This document shows positions 24,352-33,536 of a stretch of DNA of 64,000 nt, piece by piece (position 1 is the first letter of the stretch; each line of letters opens with the position of its first letter). The notes beneath the pieces were generated by a model. The model saw only the letters and a program-made list of their open reading frames with translations, searched no databases and was not told the origin of the DNA. The stretch spans positions 62,001-126,000 of the forward strand of contig CAZDWZ010000002.1 of assembly GCA_964509425.1 (NCBI GenBank). The letters run 5' to 3'. The position numbers were made by a program, and so were the translations under genes. This DNA is from CAZDWZ01 sp964509425. GTDB taxonomy: Bacteria; Bdellovibrionota_C; UBA2361; SZUA-149; CAZDWZ01.

Positions 24352-25977
24352 TTAGCGCTTGCGCGGAATGAGCTTCATGTCCGTGCCTTCGAATTGAAAC
24401 TCTTCGCGAAGCGCGTTCTTTAAGTATCGCATGTAAGAGAAGTGAACTTCCTTCGGATAGTTGAAGAACATCGCGAAGCGAGGAGGAGCCGCATCAACCT
24501 GAACGGCATAATAGAGCTTTACCGGCCGGCCACGATAAATCGGGAGAGCCTTTCGCCTGATGGCTCGTTCGAGAACTTGATTCAAACGGTTGGTCGGCAC
24601 TCGCTTCACTCTTTCCTTCGCGATGTGCAGCGCTTCATCAAGAATCTTGGGGCACCTTCGTCCCGAGAGCGCCGACAGAAAAACAAGCGGCGCATATGGC
24701 GCAAATTTGAAGCTCTCCCGTACTTTCTTTGTGAACTGATGAACCGTCGTGTGATCCTTCTCGACGAGATCCCATTTGTTCACCGCAATCACCAAGCCTT
24801 TTCCTTGCTCGTGAGCGAGACCGGCGATTTTTTCGTCTTGATCGGTCGGCTCTTGCGTCGCATCGAGCACGACAACGGCGACATCGCATGCGGAGAGAGC
24901 GCCAAGCGATCGAAGCGCGCTGTATCGTTCAACCGTGTTTTCTTCGATTTTCCCGCGTTTTCGGAGGCCTGCGGTGTCGACGATAACGAATTTCTGCCCA
25001 TCTCTTTTCACCTCGACATCGAGAGTATCACGGGTGGTTCCGGCTACCGGAGATGTGATAGCCCGACGCTCTCCAATGAGAGTGTTGAGCAGAGTCGATT
25101 TTCCAACGTTCGGACGGCCGACAATGGCAATCTGAATCGACTCGAGCGAGACTTCTTCCGGATCTCCTTCCGCCTCCAACTCGTATTCGTTCACCCAGTC
25201 TTTATCGATTCTCGGCGCCGAGGATTTACTTTCCTCGAGCGAAAGCGTTCCATGCAGACGATCGTAGTCGGTCTCAGAGAGATTTTCGTCATCAGGGAGA
25301 TACACAGGCGCGAAATTAGGAATTGTTTCTTCCTCCAGTTCCTCCTCGTCGTATGCCGTGTCTGCTGCCGAGGCGTATTCCTCATCATCAACTTCCGGAA
25401 TGTTACGCGCAGCCTCCTGAGCATCGCGAATTCGAGCTTCGCGGTCTCGCTCTCGTGCTTTCAGAGCGTCATACTCCGGAAGCCCCCGGAGAACCCCCTC
25501 GATGAGTTCCTCCACTTTCCGTCCGTGAAGCGCGCTCACGTCATGGAGCTCATCAACTCCCAACTGATAGAAATCCGCAATTCGCCCGTACTGCTCAAGT
25601 CCGTCACACTTATTGACGGCATACGTCACCGGCTTCCCACGTCGTCGAAGCATATCGACGACGGCGCGATCGGAATCTTGATAGCCGGCCGCTCCGTCAA
25701 ATAAGCACAGCACGACATCAGCTTCTTCTGCGGCAAGTGTCGTTTGGGCAACAACTTCCTTTTCCATTTCATCTTCCGGTTCGTCCGTGAACCCGCCGGT
25801 ATCCACGAGAAGAAACGGTACGGAATAACGCTCCACCAGCGCGTAATTCCGATCTCGAGTCACTCCAGGCATATCTTCGACGATCGCCTTCCGCTCTCCG
25901 AGTAAACGATTAAACATTGTGGACTTACCGACATTCGGTCGTCCGACGATTGCAATATTGGGAATTCTCAGAGCCAT
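24352..25977 (-). CDS. der: ribosome-assembly GTPase Der (EngA)
   Basis: 541 residues with two tandem GTPase domains, each with GRPNVGKST, DTxG and NKxD motifs (DTGGFTDEP, NKCD; DTAGLRKRG, NKWD), and a C-terminal KH-like domain ending RKR. Der acts in late 50S subunit maturation. The linker between the two G domains is unusually long and acidic (about residues 175-280, for example DDEEYASAADTAYDEEELEEE); E. coli Der is about 490 residues. It is last in the desulfurase-mnmA-mtaB-rnc-era-der run. Confidence 0.97.
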   Translation of the reverse strand: MALRIPNIAIVGRPNVGKSTMFNRLLGERKAIVEDMPGVTRDRNYALVERYSVPFLLVDTGGFTDEPEDEMEKEVVAQTTLAAEEADVVLCLFDGAAGYQDSDRAVVDMLRRRGKPVTYAVNKCDGLEQYGRIADFYQLGVDELHDVSALHGRKVEELIEGVLRGLPEYDALKARERDREARIRDAQEAARNIPEVDDEEYASAADTAYDEEELEEETIPNFAPVYLPDDENLSETDYDRLHGTLSLEESKSSAPRIDKDWVNEYELEAEGDPEEVSLESIQIAIVGRPNVGKSTLLNTLIGERRAITSPVAGTTRDTLDVEVKRDGQKFVIVDTAGLRKRGKIEENTVERYSALRSLGALSACDVAVVVLDATQEPTDQDEKIAGLAHEQGKGLVIAVNKWDLVEKDHTTVHQFTKKVRESFKFAPYAPLVFLSALSGRRCPKILDEALHIAKERVKRVPTNRLNQVLERAIRRKALPIYRGRPVKLYYAVQVDAAPPRFAMFFNYPKEVHFSYMRYLKNALREEFQFEGTDMKLIPRKR

Positions 25978-26076
25978 AGGAGCGTTTTCTTAGGTAAAGA
26001 TAAAATTAAAATTGAATACAAATAACTCGTGTTCCGAAGTTCACGCGCGAGACTCTGCGACGCGACACAAGCGACG

Positions 26077-27060
26077 TCAGAAATTCTCTCCATACCCGGT
26101 CTTTTCAAGGCCCCGGGCGTTTCGGCTCCAGTTCTCCTCGACTCGGACGTGAAGTTTAAGGACTACCTCGACATCGAACCGGCTCCCGAGCTCGAGCCGC
26201 GCGGTTTCTCCGATCTTCTTGATCATCTGTCCGCCCTTTCCGAGGACCATCGGCTTGTGTGACTCACGCTCAACAGTCACTAATGCATCAATGAAAAGAC
26301 GCTCGCCCTCATCCGCCCAGTTCTCGATCTGGACGGCCACTCCTTGCGGAAGCTCTTCATGAAGATTGAGAAATAGCTTCTCTCGAATAATCTCGGAGGC
26401 AAAAAACTGCTCGCTCTGATCAGTCTCGACGTCAGCCGGGAACATCGACTCACCTTCGGGAAGCATACGAGACAAAACCGAGATGAGATTGTCGACTCCA
26501 TCTGACCGAAGCGCCGAAAGCGGGAAAATTTCAAACGGCTTTTCACCTCTTTCCTTCGAGAAGAGCTGGTGCATCTCCGCAATAACCGGCAAAAGCTGAT
26601 CTTTTCTCACCGTATCGACTTTGTTCAACACGAGCACATCAGGAAGTTCGAGATGACGCTCCTTCATTGAAGCAATAAGTGCCTGGCCTCGTTTTCTCAC
26701 GTCATCCTGCGAGGCGGATTTGCCGATGACTTTCGCGGCATCAACGACCAACACCCGGATATCGACTTCAGAAGCAGCGTCTTGAAGCGTTCGACTGAGA
26801 AATCGGCCAAGCTCTCCACGAACAACCCGCGATTTGCCCCCCACAGGAGGAAACCCAGGCGTGTCGACAAATACCATCTCGACATCCGGAAGGCGCTTGA
26901 TGCCGAGAATCCGGTGGCGGGTCGTGTGCGGCTTTGCCGTAACGATGCTGATCTTCCTTCCCAGAATTGCGTTTAGCAGGGTGGACTTCCCCGCGTTCGC
27001 CTCACCGATGAGTGCAACAAATCCAGCGCGATGCATATTTTTACTCGGAGAATTGTTCAT
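26077..27060 (-). CDS. era: GTPase Era, 16S rRNA maturation factor
   Basis: 327 residues. The G domain has GEANAGKST (in place of the commoner GRPNVGKST), the switch KPHTTRHRILGI, DTPGF and NKVD. The C-terminal KH domain has VTVERESHKPMVLGKGGQMIKKIG, the RNA-binding GxxG loop. Era binds the 3' end of 16S rRNA during 30S assembly. Two starts are possible: ATG at 27060, which overlaps the rnc stop by 20 bases, or ATG at 27036 (MHRAGFVAL), just after it. Cotranscription with rnc is common. Confidence 0.96.
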   Translation of the reverse strand: MNNSPSKNMHRAGFVALIGEANAGKSTLLNAILGRKISIVTAKPHTTRHRILGIKRLPDVEMVFVDTPGFPPVGGKSRVVRGELGRFLSRTLQDAASEVDIRVLVVDAAKVIGKSASQDDVRKRGQALIASMKERHLELPDVLVLNKVDTVRKDQLLPVIAEMHQLFSKERGEKPFEIFPLSALRSDGVDNLISVLSRMLPEGESMFPADVETDQSEQFFASEIIREKLFLNLHEELPQGVAVQIENWADEGERLFIDALVTVERESHKPMVLGKGGQMIKKIGETARLELGSRFDVEVVLKLHVRVEENWSRNARGLEKTGYGENF

Positions 27061-28141
27061 GACTGAGGTCGGCCCCGGAATCTAACTGAAGGAAAAGTCC
27101 GAGACCGCCGTTCGGGTTCTCCGAAGCACGGCGGACCAAAAAGAGATCGGGAAGAAAGAAAGTCTGCCCTTCGACGAGCTCGATTGCCTGACCGTCAGAG
27201 AGCATTCTTTCGAGAGCTTCAGCCGCCGCAAGCTGCTGAGCGGCTTTCTTCGTCGGACCTCGTCCGCGGCCGGCAACTTCACCGTCGATGACGACGACGG
27301 TGACGAACGTCGGGGCATGCTCCGGACCTTCCACAAGCTCCAGGAGGTAATTCGGCGGCTCGCTACCAGCGGCATGAAGCACTTCCTGCAGCTCGGTTTT
27401 TGGATCGAACGGAGTAACTTGCTTCAGTGTCTCGCCAAAGATCCGTTCGATGAGCTTCAGCGCATGCTCGTAGGTTGAATCCCGATACACCGCTCCGATG
27501 ACCGCTTCCATTACGTCGGCAAGAATCGAGGGGCGTTCATATCCGCCGCTTGAGAGCTCACCTCTTCCGAGTCGGATAAACGGTCCGAGCTCCAGACGCT
27601 TTGCGACGAGCGCAAGAGCTTGGGTATTCACGAGCGCCGCCCGCATTTTTGAAAGCTCACCTTCTCGGGCGTCAGGATGAAGATCGCTCAAAAGGTGCGC
27701 AACGCTCAAATCGAGAACCGCATCACCCAAAAATTCGAGCCGTTCGTAATCCGCTCGCTCCTTAATACCGAGAGCGGATCGGTGCGTCAGCGCACGAGAG
27801 AGCAACGACCGGTCGGTAAATTGGAATCCAAGCTGTTCTTCGATGAATTCGTAGTCGGAACGCGGCTGATGCCGCTCACTTCGCTCAGACTCACCTTCGC
27901 CGAGCGAGAATTCTTCGCCCTCGCGTTTCGCATCATCCTTCTGGGGCTGCGACTTTGGAATCATTCGATTCCCGCTGCCCATCTCGTATTCTTTTTTCTT
28001 GGTGTTTTTCTGCGGACTGTAATCGTCCCAGATATTGCGCTGCTTCGTGGGATCCTGCTGCGACGGGGCGTACGGCTTTTTGCCGATAACCGGCGAGTCT
28101 TTTAGCCGAAGCTTTATTTTCCCTGGTCTAAGAAGCTGCAT
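27041..28141 (-). CDS. rnc: ribonuclease III with long N-terminal extension
   Basis: 366 residues from the ATG at 28141, which is preceded by AGGAGGAG at good spacing. The catalytic signature ERLEFLGDAVLDL and the dsRNA-binding domain (DPKTELQEVLHAAG, GRGRGPTKKAAQQLAA) are intact. About 95 residues of Lys/Arg/Gln/Ser-rich sequence precede the catalytic domain and about 50 follow the RNA-binding domain; standard RNase III is near 225 residues. The enzyme cuts double-stranded rRNA precursors. The start lies inside the end of mtaB (28-base overlap). Confidence 0.95.
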   Translation of the reverse strand: MQLLRPGKIKLRLKDSPVIGKKPYAPSQQDPTKQRNIWDDYSPQKNTKKKEYEMGSGNRMIPKSQPQKDDAKREGEEFSLGEGESERSERHQPRSDYEFIEEQLGFQFTDRSLLSRALTHRSALGIKERADYERLEFLGDAVLDLSVAHLLSDLHPDAREGELSKMRAALVNTQALALVAKRLELGPFIRLGRGELSSGGYERPSILADVMEAVIGAVYRDSTYEHALKLIERIFGETLKQVTPFDPKTELQEVLHAAGSEPPNYLLELVEGPEHAPTFVTVVVIDGEVAGRGRGPTKKAAQQLAAAEALERMLSDGQAIELVEGQTFFLPDLFLVRRASENPNGGLGLFLQLDSGADLSHEQFSE

Positions 28142-29493
28142 AAAATTTCTCCTCCTGTCTCGTCTACCGATTCGGCCCGGACGGTTAGCAGCGAACCGGG
28201 TTTCGCTTCGATATTCGAGGAGGGTCGTTCTCCGCGAATCACACGGACGGCGGCAAACTCTCTGCTCGTGCCGCAAATATCATCCGCGTCTCGCGACGAA
28301 TGTGAATCCGAGTCTCGTGCTTCGACGACAATCTCCAGCGTGCTTCCGATAAGCGTGCGGTAGAAGTCGATCCGGCGACGTTCGGAGAGAGAGCGGAAAC
28401 GCGCGGCTCGCCGCCGACGCTCCTCAATCTCAATCACACCGCCGAGATGTGTAGCTCCGAACTCAGCGGCAGGTGTGCCGCTTCGCTCCGAGTAGGGAAA
28501 TACGTGAAGATAGGAAATAGGTAGGCCAAGGAAAGTTTCGATTCCTTGATCTACATCTTGCCTACTCTCCCCTGGGAACCCCACGATGAGGTCCGAACCC
28601 ACGGCGCATCCCGGCCAAGTCTCCTTCAAATATTCGAATAACTCGAACACATCCTTCATCCTGTAGCGCCTATTCATGCGCTTCAGAGTCGAGTTCGAGA
28701 AAGCCTGAATACAGATATGGAGATGATTACAGAAAACGTGGCTAAAAGCGAGGGCTTCTATCAGGTTTTTGGACACGTCGTTGGGATCGAGCGAACTGAG
28801 GCGAATTCGCTGAATTGGCGACTTTTCAGCAAGCATTTCAACAAGTTCGAGCAAACTGCTCCCTGAGTCTTCTCCGTAACCGCCAAGGTGTGTTCCCGTG
28901 AGAACCACCTCTCGGTAGCCCTTTTCCGCGAGTAATTTGAGGTCTTCGAGTATTTTCTGCGGAGGAACAGAGGAGAGCGAACCTCGAGCTCGAGGAATGA
29001 TGCAAAACGTGCAGGAGTTCTCACAGCCCTCCTGTACCCTCAAGTGAAAGCGCGATCGGCTTTTTACCTCGCCGAGCAATTCACCGGGCCCAGGGGTCAC
29101 CATCGACAGCGAACGGTTCGTCACCTTGGCTTCGAACGACCTTTGGCCGAACATCCCGAGAATGCTCTCGACCACTTCGTTCTTTCGGCCGGGGCCGACA
29201 ATCACATCCGCTGCCTTCAAAGACTCGATGGCTTCCGAATTCACCTCGGCCATACAACCGGTGACAACGATCTTCGCATGCGGCGATTTTTCCTTCGCCT
29301 TCCGGATGAGTCGGAGGGCGGATTTGTCCGCATCATCCGTAACCGTGCAAGTATTGACGACGTAGACGTCCGCCTCAGCGTGAAACTCGCAGGCGATGAC
29401 ACCGTTTTCCGCGAGCGCCGTTTCGAGATCAACCGTGTCCGCGTAATTGCTCCGGCAGCCGAAAGTATGGAATGCGACTCGGAGCGGAAACAC
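28114..29493 (-). CDS. mtaB: tRNA t6A37 methylthiotransferase MtaB
   Basis: 459 residues. The N-terminal UPF0004 domain has FHTFGCRSN, VNTCTVT and VTGCMAE, whose three Cys bind the auxiliary cluster. The radical SAM domain has CENSCTFCIIPRARG (CxxxCxxC). A C-terminal TRAM-like domain follows. The FHTFGCRSNYAD start and ARG after the cluster resemble MtaB, which makes ms2t6A, more than MiaB or RimO. The start is GTG at 29493 with GAGGG upstream, four bases past the mnmA stop. It needs a sulfur supply, in keeping with the desulfurase in the same operon. Confidence 0.9.
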   Translation of the reverse strand: MFPLRVAFHTFGCRSNYADTVDLETALAENGVIACEFHAEADVYVVNTCTVTDDADKSALRLIRKAKEKSPHAKIVVTGCMAEVNSEAIESLKAADVIVGPGRKNEVVESILGMFGQRSFEAKVTNRSLSMVTPGPGELLGEVKSRSRFHLRVQEGCENSCTFCIIPRARGSLSSVPPQKILEDLKLLAEKGYREVVLTGTHLGGYGEDSGSSLLELVEMLAEKSPIQRIRLSSLDPNDVSKNLIEALAFSHVFCNHLHICIQAFSNSTLKRMNRRYRMKDVFELFEYLKETWPGCAVGSDLIVGFPGESRQDVDQGIETFLGLPISYLHVFPYSERSGTPAAEFGATHLGGVIEIEERRRRAARFRSLSERRRIDFYRTLIGSTLEIVVEARDSDSHSSRDADDICGTSREFAAVRVIRGERPSSNIEAKPGSLLTVRAESVDETGGEILCSFLDQGK

Positions 29494-29504
29494 CGGCTAA
29501 GCCC

Positions 29505-30632
29505 TCAGATTTTAGCTATCCGCCCGCCACCGAACACTTGCCTCGCACCATCGGGGTCGAGATCCGGCGAGTACAACACTGCCGCCTGTCCGGGGCTCAC
29601 GGCGGTCCACTTATCGATAAATTTTGCCTCGGCCTCGCCGTCTGAATTCGCCCAAACATCGCAAAGCACACCGGGATGGCGATATCGCAGTTTTACGAGA
29701 GCGCGTACCGGTCCCTTGGGTATTTCCCCCGAAATCCAATTCATTTTCTGAATGCGAAAGCCCTCACTCGCAAGCTCTTCTTTCCTTCCGATCGTCACGA
29801 GATTATCTCTCGAACTGATATTCAAGACATAAAGAGGCTCAGTATCACTGACTCTCAATCCCCGTCGCTGACCGACCGTAAAGCGGTAAATCCCTTCGTG
29901 CTCCCCCACTACCCGCCCGTCGGTGCGAACAATTTTACCAGAGAGATCGATTCCGTTCGTTTCTTGCTCAATAAAGTCAGGGACCGTGGTCCCGACAAAG
30001 CAGATGTCCTGACTCTCTTCCTTGCTGGCGATGTGAAACCCTCGTTCACTCAGGAAATTGCGAACTTCTGGTTTTGTGAGGTGCCCCACCGGGAAAAGAG
30101 TGCTGTGCAAATCGGCTTGGGAAAGCTCGTAGAGGAAATAGCTCTGATCCTTTGCGAGATCCTTCGACGTGAAAAGTCCGAGCTTTCCATCCGCGACCGG
30201 CCGAATCTGCGCGTAGTGTCCAGTGGCAACTTTCGTGGCTCCAAGTTGGGCGGCGCGGCGCCGGAGTTCCCGAAACTTCACCTTGCGGTTACAGTCGAGA
30301 CATGGGTTTGGAGTCTTCCCCTGCAGATAATCGTCGATGAAAGGCTTAATTACCGATGCGTGAAAGCTCTCCTCAAAATCGAAAACATAGAATGGAAAAT
30401 TTCGGCTATCTGCGATTTCACGCGCGTCTTCGAAATCCGAAGGCGCGCAGCACGTCGCCCGCTCCGCGTTTCCGCCGTTTTTCCGGTAATCCCAGACTTG
30501 CATCGCAACGCCGATGACCGAGTTCCCCGCTTCCGCGAGCATCAATGCGGAGGCGCAAGAATCAACTCCGCCGCTCATTGCGACGACAACTGTCTCGGAA
30601 ACGCTCGGGGTGCTCTCTACTTCCTGGTTCAC
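29505..30632 (-). CDS. mnmA: tRNA-specific 2-thiouridylase MnmA
   Basis: 375 residues. The PP-loop AMSGGVDSCASALML binds ATP. The catalytic cysteines are in NPCLDCNRKVKF and SQDICFVG, and the barrel domain at the C-terminus is present (VGQRRGLRV, ALVKLRYRH). It makes 2-thiouridine at the wobble position of tRNAs for Lys, Glu and Gln. The GTG start overlaps the stop of the desulfurase gene (GTGA), so sulfur donor and acceptor are made in a coupled way. Function is well supported by motifs. Confidence 0.96.
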   Translation of the reverse strand: MNQEVESTPSVSETVVVAMSGGVDSCASALMLAEAGNSVIGVAMQVWDYRKNGGNAERATCCAPSDFEDAREIADSRNFPFYVFDFEESFHASVIKPFIDDYLQGKTPNPCLDCNRKVKFRELRRRAAQLGATKVATGHYAQIRPVADGKLGLFTSKDLAKDQSYFLYELSQADLHSTLFPVGHLTKPEVRNFLSERGFHIASKEESQDICFVGTTVPDFIEQETNGIDLSGKIVRTDGRVVGEHEGIYRFTVGQRRGLRVSDTEPLYVLNISSRDNLVTIGRKEELASEGFRIQKMNWISGEIPKGPVRALVKLRYRHPGVLCDVWANSDGEAEAKFIDKWTAVSPGQAAVLYSPDLDPDGARQVFGGGRIAKI

Positions 30633-31873
30633 GGCACAGCCATCCTCGTCTCGGCGAGAGACTTTTCAAAAGTCGTTTCGCTCTTGGAAAGCCGGGCTCT
30701 CGCAACGGCATCCCGAATGATCTCCGCAGCCCGGTTGATTTCATCCTCTGAGCAGTTCCAATCGAGGCTAAATCTGACTGCCTCTTTCGCCTCGATGTCG
30801 TTGTAGCCCATGGATCGGACGACATGCGAGGCACTCTGTTTTCCGGAGCTGCATGCCGACCCGGTCGAGGCCATCACCCCGGCCACATCCAGGGCGACCA
30901 CGAGATCATCCGCACGACATCCTTCAAAACGTACCATGAGTGTGTTCGGAAGAATTCCCGATGCGGCCGAACTTCCAATCCATTCGACCCGCTCGATCCC
31001 AGACAAGCGCTTCCAAAGTTGGCTTCGAAGTTGCCCGAGTTCAAGACACCTTGCTTCACGAATTGTAAGAAGGTCCTTTGCTGCTTCTCCCCAAGCAACA
31101 ATACCAAGCAAGTTTTCAGTGCCCGGACGGAAGCCGCCTTCCTGATTGCCTCCACTGAGGAGCGGCGAAAATACGCGGCATGAGTCTCCCGCCCGGCTAC
31201 TCATCACGATCGCACCGATCCCCGCGGGAGCGCCGGCTTTGTGCCCCGAAAGCGAGAGCGCATCCAAGCCGGCGTCAAAAAGCTGGCGAGCATCAAGCGA
31301 CACCTTTCCAAACGACTGAACGGCGTCAGACACGATTGGTCCGTTGTAATTATTTTTTCGCAAAATGCGAACCATGGATTCGACGGGCTGCAGCACTCCC
31401 GTCTCGTTGTTTGCCGTCATCATGGTGACGAGAGCCGTTTCACTCGTCACCGTCGCAGCAAATTTCTCCGGATCGATTGCCCCGCTCCTCTCTGGGGGAA
31501 CGAGGACAATCTCCCACCCTACTTTGCGAAGCCGCTCAAGAGTTTCGAGTACACAAGGATGTTCAATTGAAGTCGAGACAATTCGGCCAGGGAACTTTGC
31601 AAGGAGATGAACCGGCCCCAAAAATCCATAGATCATCTGATTGCATGCTTCGGTTCCTCCCGACGTGAAGCTGAGCAACGCATCCTTCTCCACGCCGGTC
31701 ATACCGATCATCCGGCAGATATGTCGTCTCGATTCACGGAGCAGAAATTTTGCCCGTTGCCCAGCCCGATGCACGCTCGACGGATTCCCGGCATCAGCCA
31801 ATAGCTCGGCCGCACGATCGAGAGAAGATCGTGAAAGTGACCCAGCGTTTGCATCAAGATAAATCGGTTTCAT
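30629..31873 (-). CDS. cysteine desulfurase (NifS/IscS type)
   Basis: 414 residues from the ATG at 31873 (MKPIYLDANAGS); an in-frame TTG 39 bases further upstream is less likely. The PLP lysine lies in LSGHKAGAPAG and the persulfide Cys in STGSACSSGKQSASHV. It releases sulfur from cysteine. Direct overlap with mnmA argues that it serves tRNA thiolation, and it may also feed iron-sulfur cluster assembly since no isc or suf genes are visible here. LDANAG at the start replaces the usual LDNNAT. Confidence 0.92.
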   Translation of the reverse strand: MKPIYLDANAGSLSRSSLDRAAELLADAGNPSSVHRAGQRAKFLLRESRRHICRMIGMTGVEKDALLSFTSGGTEACNQMIYGFLGPVHLLAKFPGRIVSTSIEHPCVLETLERLRKVGWEIVLVPPERSGAIDPEKFAATVTSETALVTMMTANNETGVLQPVESMVRILRKNNYNGPIVSDAVQSFGKVSLDARQLFDAGLDALSLSGHKAGAPAGIGAIVMSSRAGDSCRVFSPLLSGGNQEGGFRPGTENLLGIVAWGEAAKDLLTIREARCLELGQLRSQLWKRLSGIERVEWIGSSAASGILPNTLMVRFEGCRADDLVVALDVAGVMASTGSACSSGKQSASHVVRSMGYNDIEAKEAVRFSLDWNCSEDEINRAAEIIRDAVARARLSKSETTFEKSLAETRMAVP

Positions 31874-32048
31874 GGAAGCTTCTGTCGGTTCGCTCTCGAC
31901 TTTTGGCGGCAAGTTTTACCATATTCGTGAGGGAAATGCATTTCTCCGAACACAGAAAATCCGAATGGTCTCGGCCGATTATTACTCTCAATGAATGAAG
32001 CCTTGGTCTCACTCCGCGCCGGGGAAGCAGCTGCACAAGCGGTTTTAT

Positions 32049-33437
32049 CTAGGCATTCGCCAGCTCAAGCATCGATGTCGCAAGGACGCTGGCGCCTTTC
32101 GCAATCGCTTCTACACTCGTGTACTCCTCGGGCGAATGACTCTTCCCGTTCAGACAGGGGATAAAAATCATTCCGATTTCGGGATGGGTTCCATCTGACT
32201 TCGCGGGATTCGAGACGTAGAGACAATCGTGCAAAGCACCAGACGGCATCAAGACCGCAGGATATTGAAGCCGCGCGGATGAATCAGACAATGCCTTTTG
32301 AATTCTCGGCGATAAGGTTTCGAGAGGCTTCGTATCTCCCAACTCTGTGATCCGGCACATAACCCCAAATTGCCGAGCAGTGCTCGCCACGCAATCAAGT
32401 GCCTGCTTGACATATCTCGCACGGAACTCCGTTTGATTACTCCGGATATCCAGATGGAAATAACAGAAACCACTCACCTTTGCGGTTCCATTTTGATAGA
32501 CACGCGGCTCGCCTTGATTGACACTTTGATCGGAGTTTATCACTCCGATCGTCTGCACGAGATCGCCCCCCGCCCGTCGCGCTTCATCGGCAAGGCGATC
32601 GAGCGCCACTCCGATGTGGCAGAAGGCAAGATTCGCATCTCGCCGATATTCAACCCCCATCGGGGTACCACCCGAATGATCAAAACTTCCCTCGAGAAAG
32701 ATCCTGAACCGAATCGGCCCGCGAATGCTCGTCACGATCCCGATGTCGGACTTCGAGACTTCAAGATAGTTCGCTTGCTCGATATGCAACTCGATGTGGG
32801 CCGCGATGCCGTCGATCTCTGATTGAGAAATGCTCGGTACCCCTTGATCGATTATATCTGTGCTGAATCCTCTGCCCCGGATTGCCTCCGCAAGAGTTTG
32901 TCCCTGAAATTTTTCGTTTAACGCGGGCTTCGGAAAACAAGCAAACGCCGCACGGCTTCCCTTACAGGCGAGAGCAAACGTGCTTCCCTCCTCTCCTCTC
33001 CAAATTCTCAGCCGAAGTCCGCGCTTCGGTTTTTCCAATTTGAGAATGGACTCGATCGCGCATACTCCGGCAACAACACCTGCCGCACCGTCAAAGTTTC
33101 CGCCGCGCGGAACAGTGTCGACGTGCGAACCAGTCTCAACGAACTCAGGGCTCGTCCCCGGCCATTCAAGGAAAAGGTTTCCTACGCTGTCGTAGCGGGC
33201 GGAGAGTCCACTCTTCTCAGCGATTCCCCTGATGAGGGCCATCGCGGCGTCTTCCTCCTCCGACCAAGAAGATCGCAAGAAACCGTCCTTTCGAGGCTCG
33301 CCGAGACAACCAATGGTGTCCAGAGTCTCGTAGATCTCGGCAATTCGACGGGGATCAATCAAAATTGTTTGCATTCGGCCTCTTGGTCCTCTGGGATTGG
33401 CAGTCTGCATCCGCAACTGCCGAAAATCAACCGGCAT
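32049..33437 (-). CDS. hydantoinase/carbamoylase-family amidase (M20 type)
   Basis: Up to 462 residues of the dinuclear-zinc M20 fold: GSHVDTVPRGGNFDG with the metal His and Asp, WRGEEGSTFA with the acidic pair, and HIELHIEQ. This is the pattern of N-carbamoyl amino acid hydrolases, allantoate amidohydrolases and beta-ureidopropionases, which cannot be told apart by these motifs. The start may instead be the ATG at 33374 (MQTILIDPRRI), which has AAGAGG just upstream and fits the family N-terminus better. No hydantoinase, uric acid or pyrimidine genes are adjacent. Confidence 0.85.
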   Translation of the reverse strand: MPVDFRQLRMQTANPRGPRGRMQTILIDPRRIAEIYETLDTIGCLGEPRKDGFLRSSWSEEEDAAMALIRGIAEKSGLSARYDSVGNLFLEWPGTSPEFVETGSHVDTVPRGGNFDGAAGVVAGVCAIESILKLEKPKRGLRLRIWRGEEGSTFALACKGSRAAFACFPKPALNEKFQGQTLAEAIRGRGFSTDIIDQGVPSISQSEIDGIAAHIELHIEQANYLEVSKSDIGIVTSIRGPIRFRIFLEGSFDHSGGTPMGVEYRRDANLAFCHIGVALDRLADEARRAGGDLVQTIGVINSDQSVNQGEPRVYQNGTAKVSGFCYFHLDIRSNQTEFRARYVKQALDCVASTARQFGVMCRITELGDTKPLETLSPRIQKALSDSSARLQYPAVLMPSGALHDCLYVSNPAKSDGTHPEIGMIFIPCLNGKSHSPEEYTSVEAIAKGASVLATSMLELANA

Positions 33438-33536
33438 AAAGCTCGAGCTAAGGGAGAATGATTGTCACCGAATGGCTCAGGTCTGGAATAAAGAGAAAAT
33501 GACGGCTGTTAGGGGAGCTCAATCGGGAACGAACTT

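Noticed and set aside
24442..25704. 420-codon open frame on the plus strand opposite der
   Set aside because: It mirrors der codon positions, has a composition rich in Arg, Phe and Leu without domain motifs, and der itself is unambiguous.
29676..30806. 376-codon open frame on the plus strand opposite mnmA and the desulfurase
   Set aside because: No ribosome-binding site or motifs; it is an antisense shadow of two clear genes.
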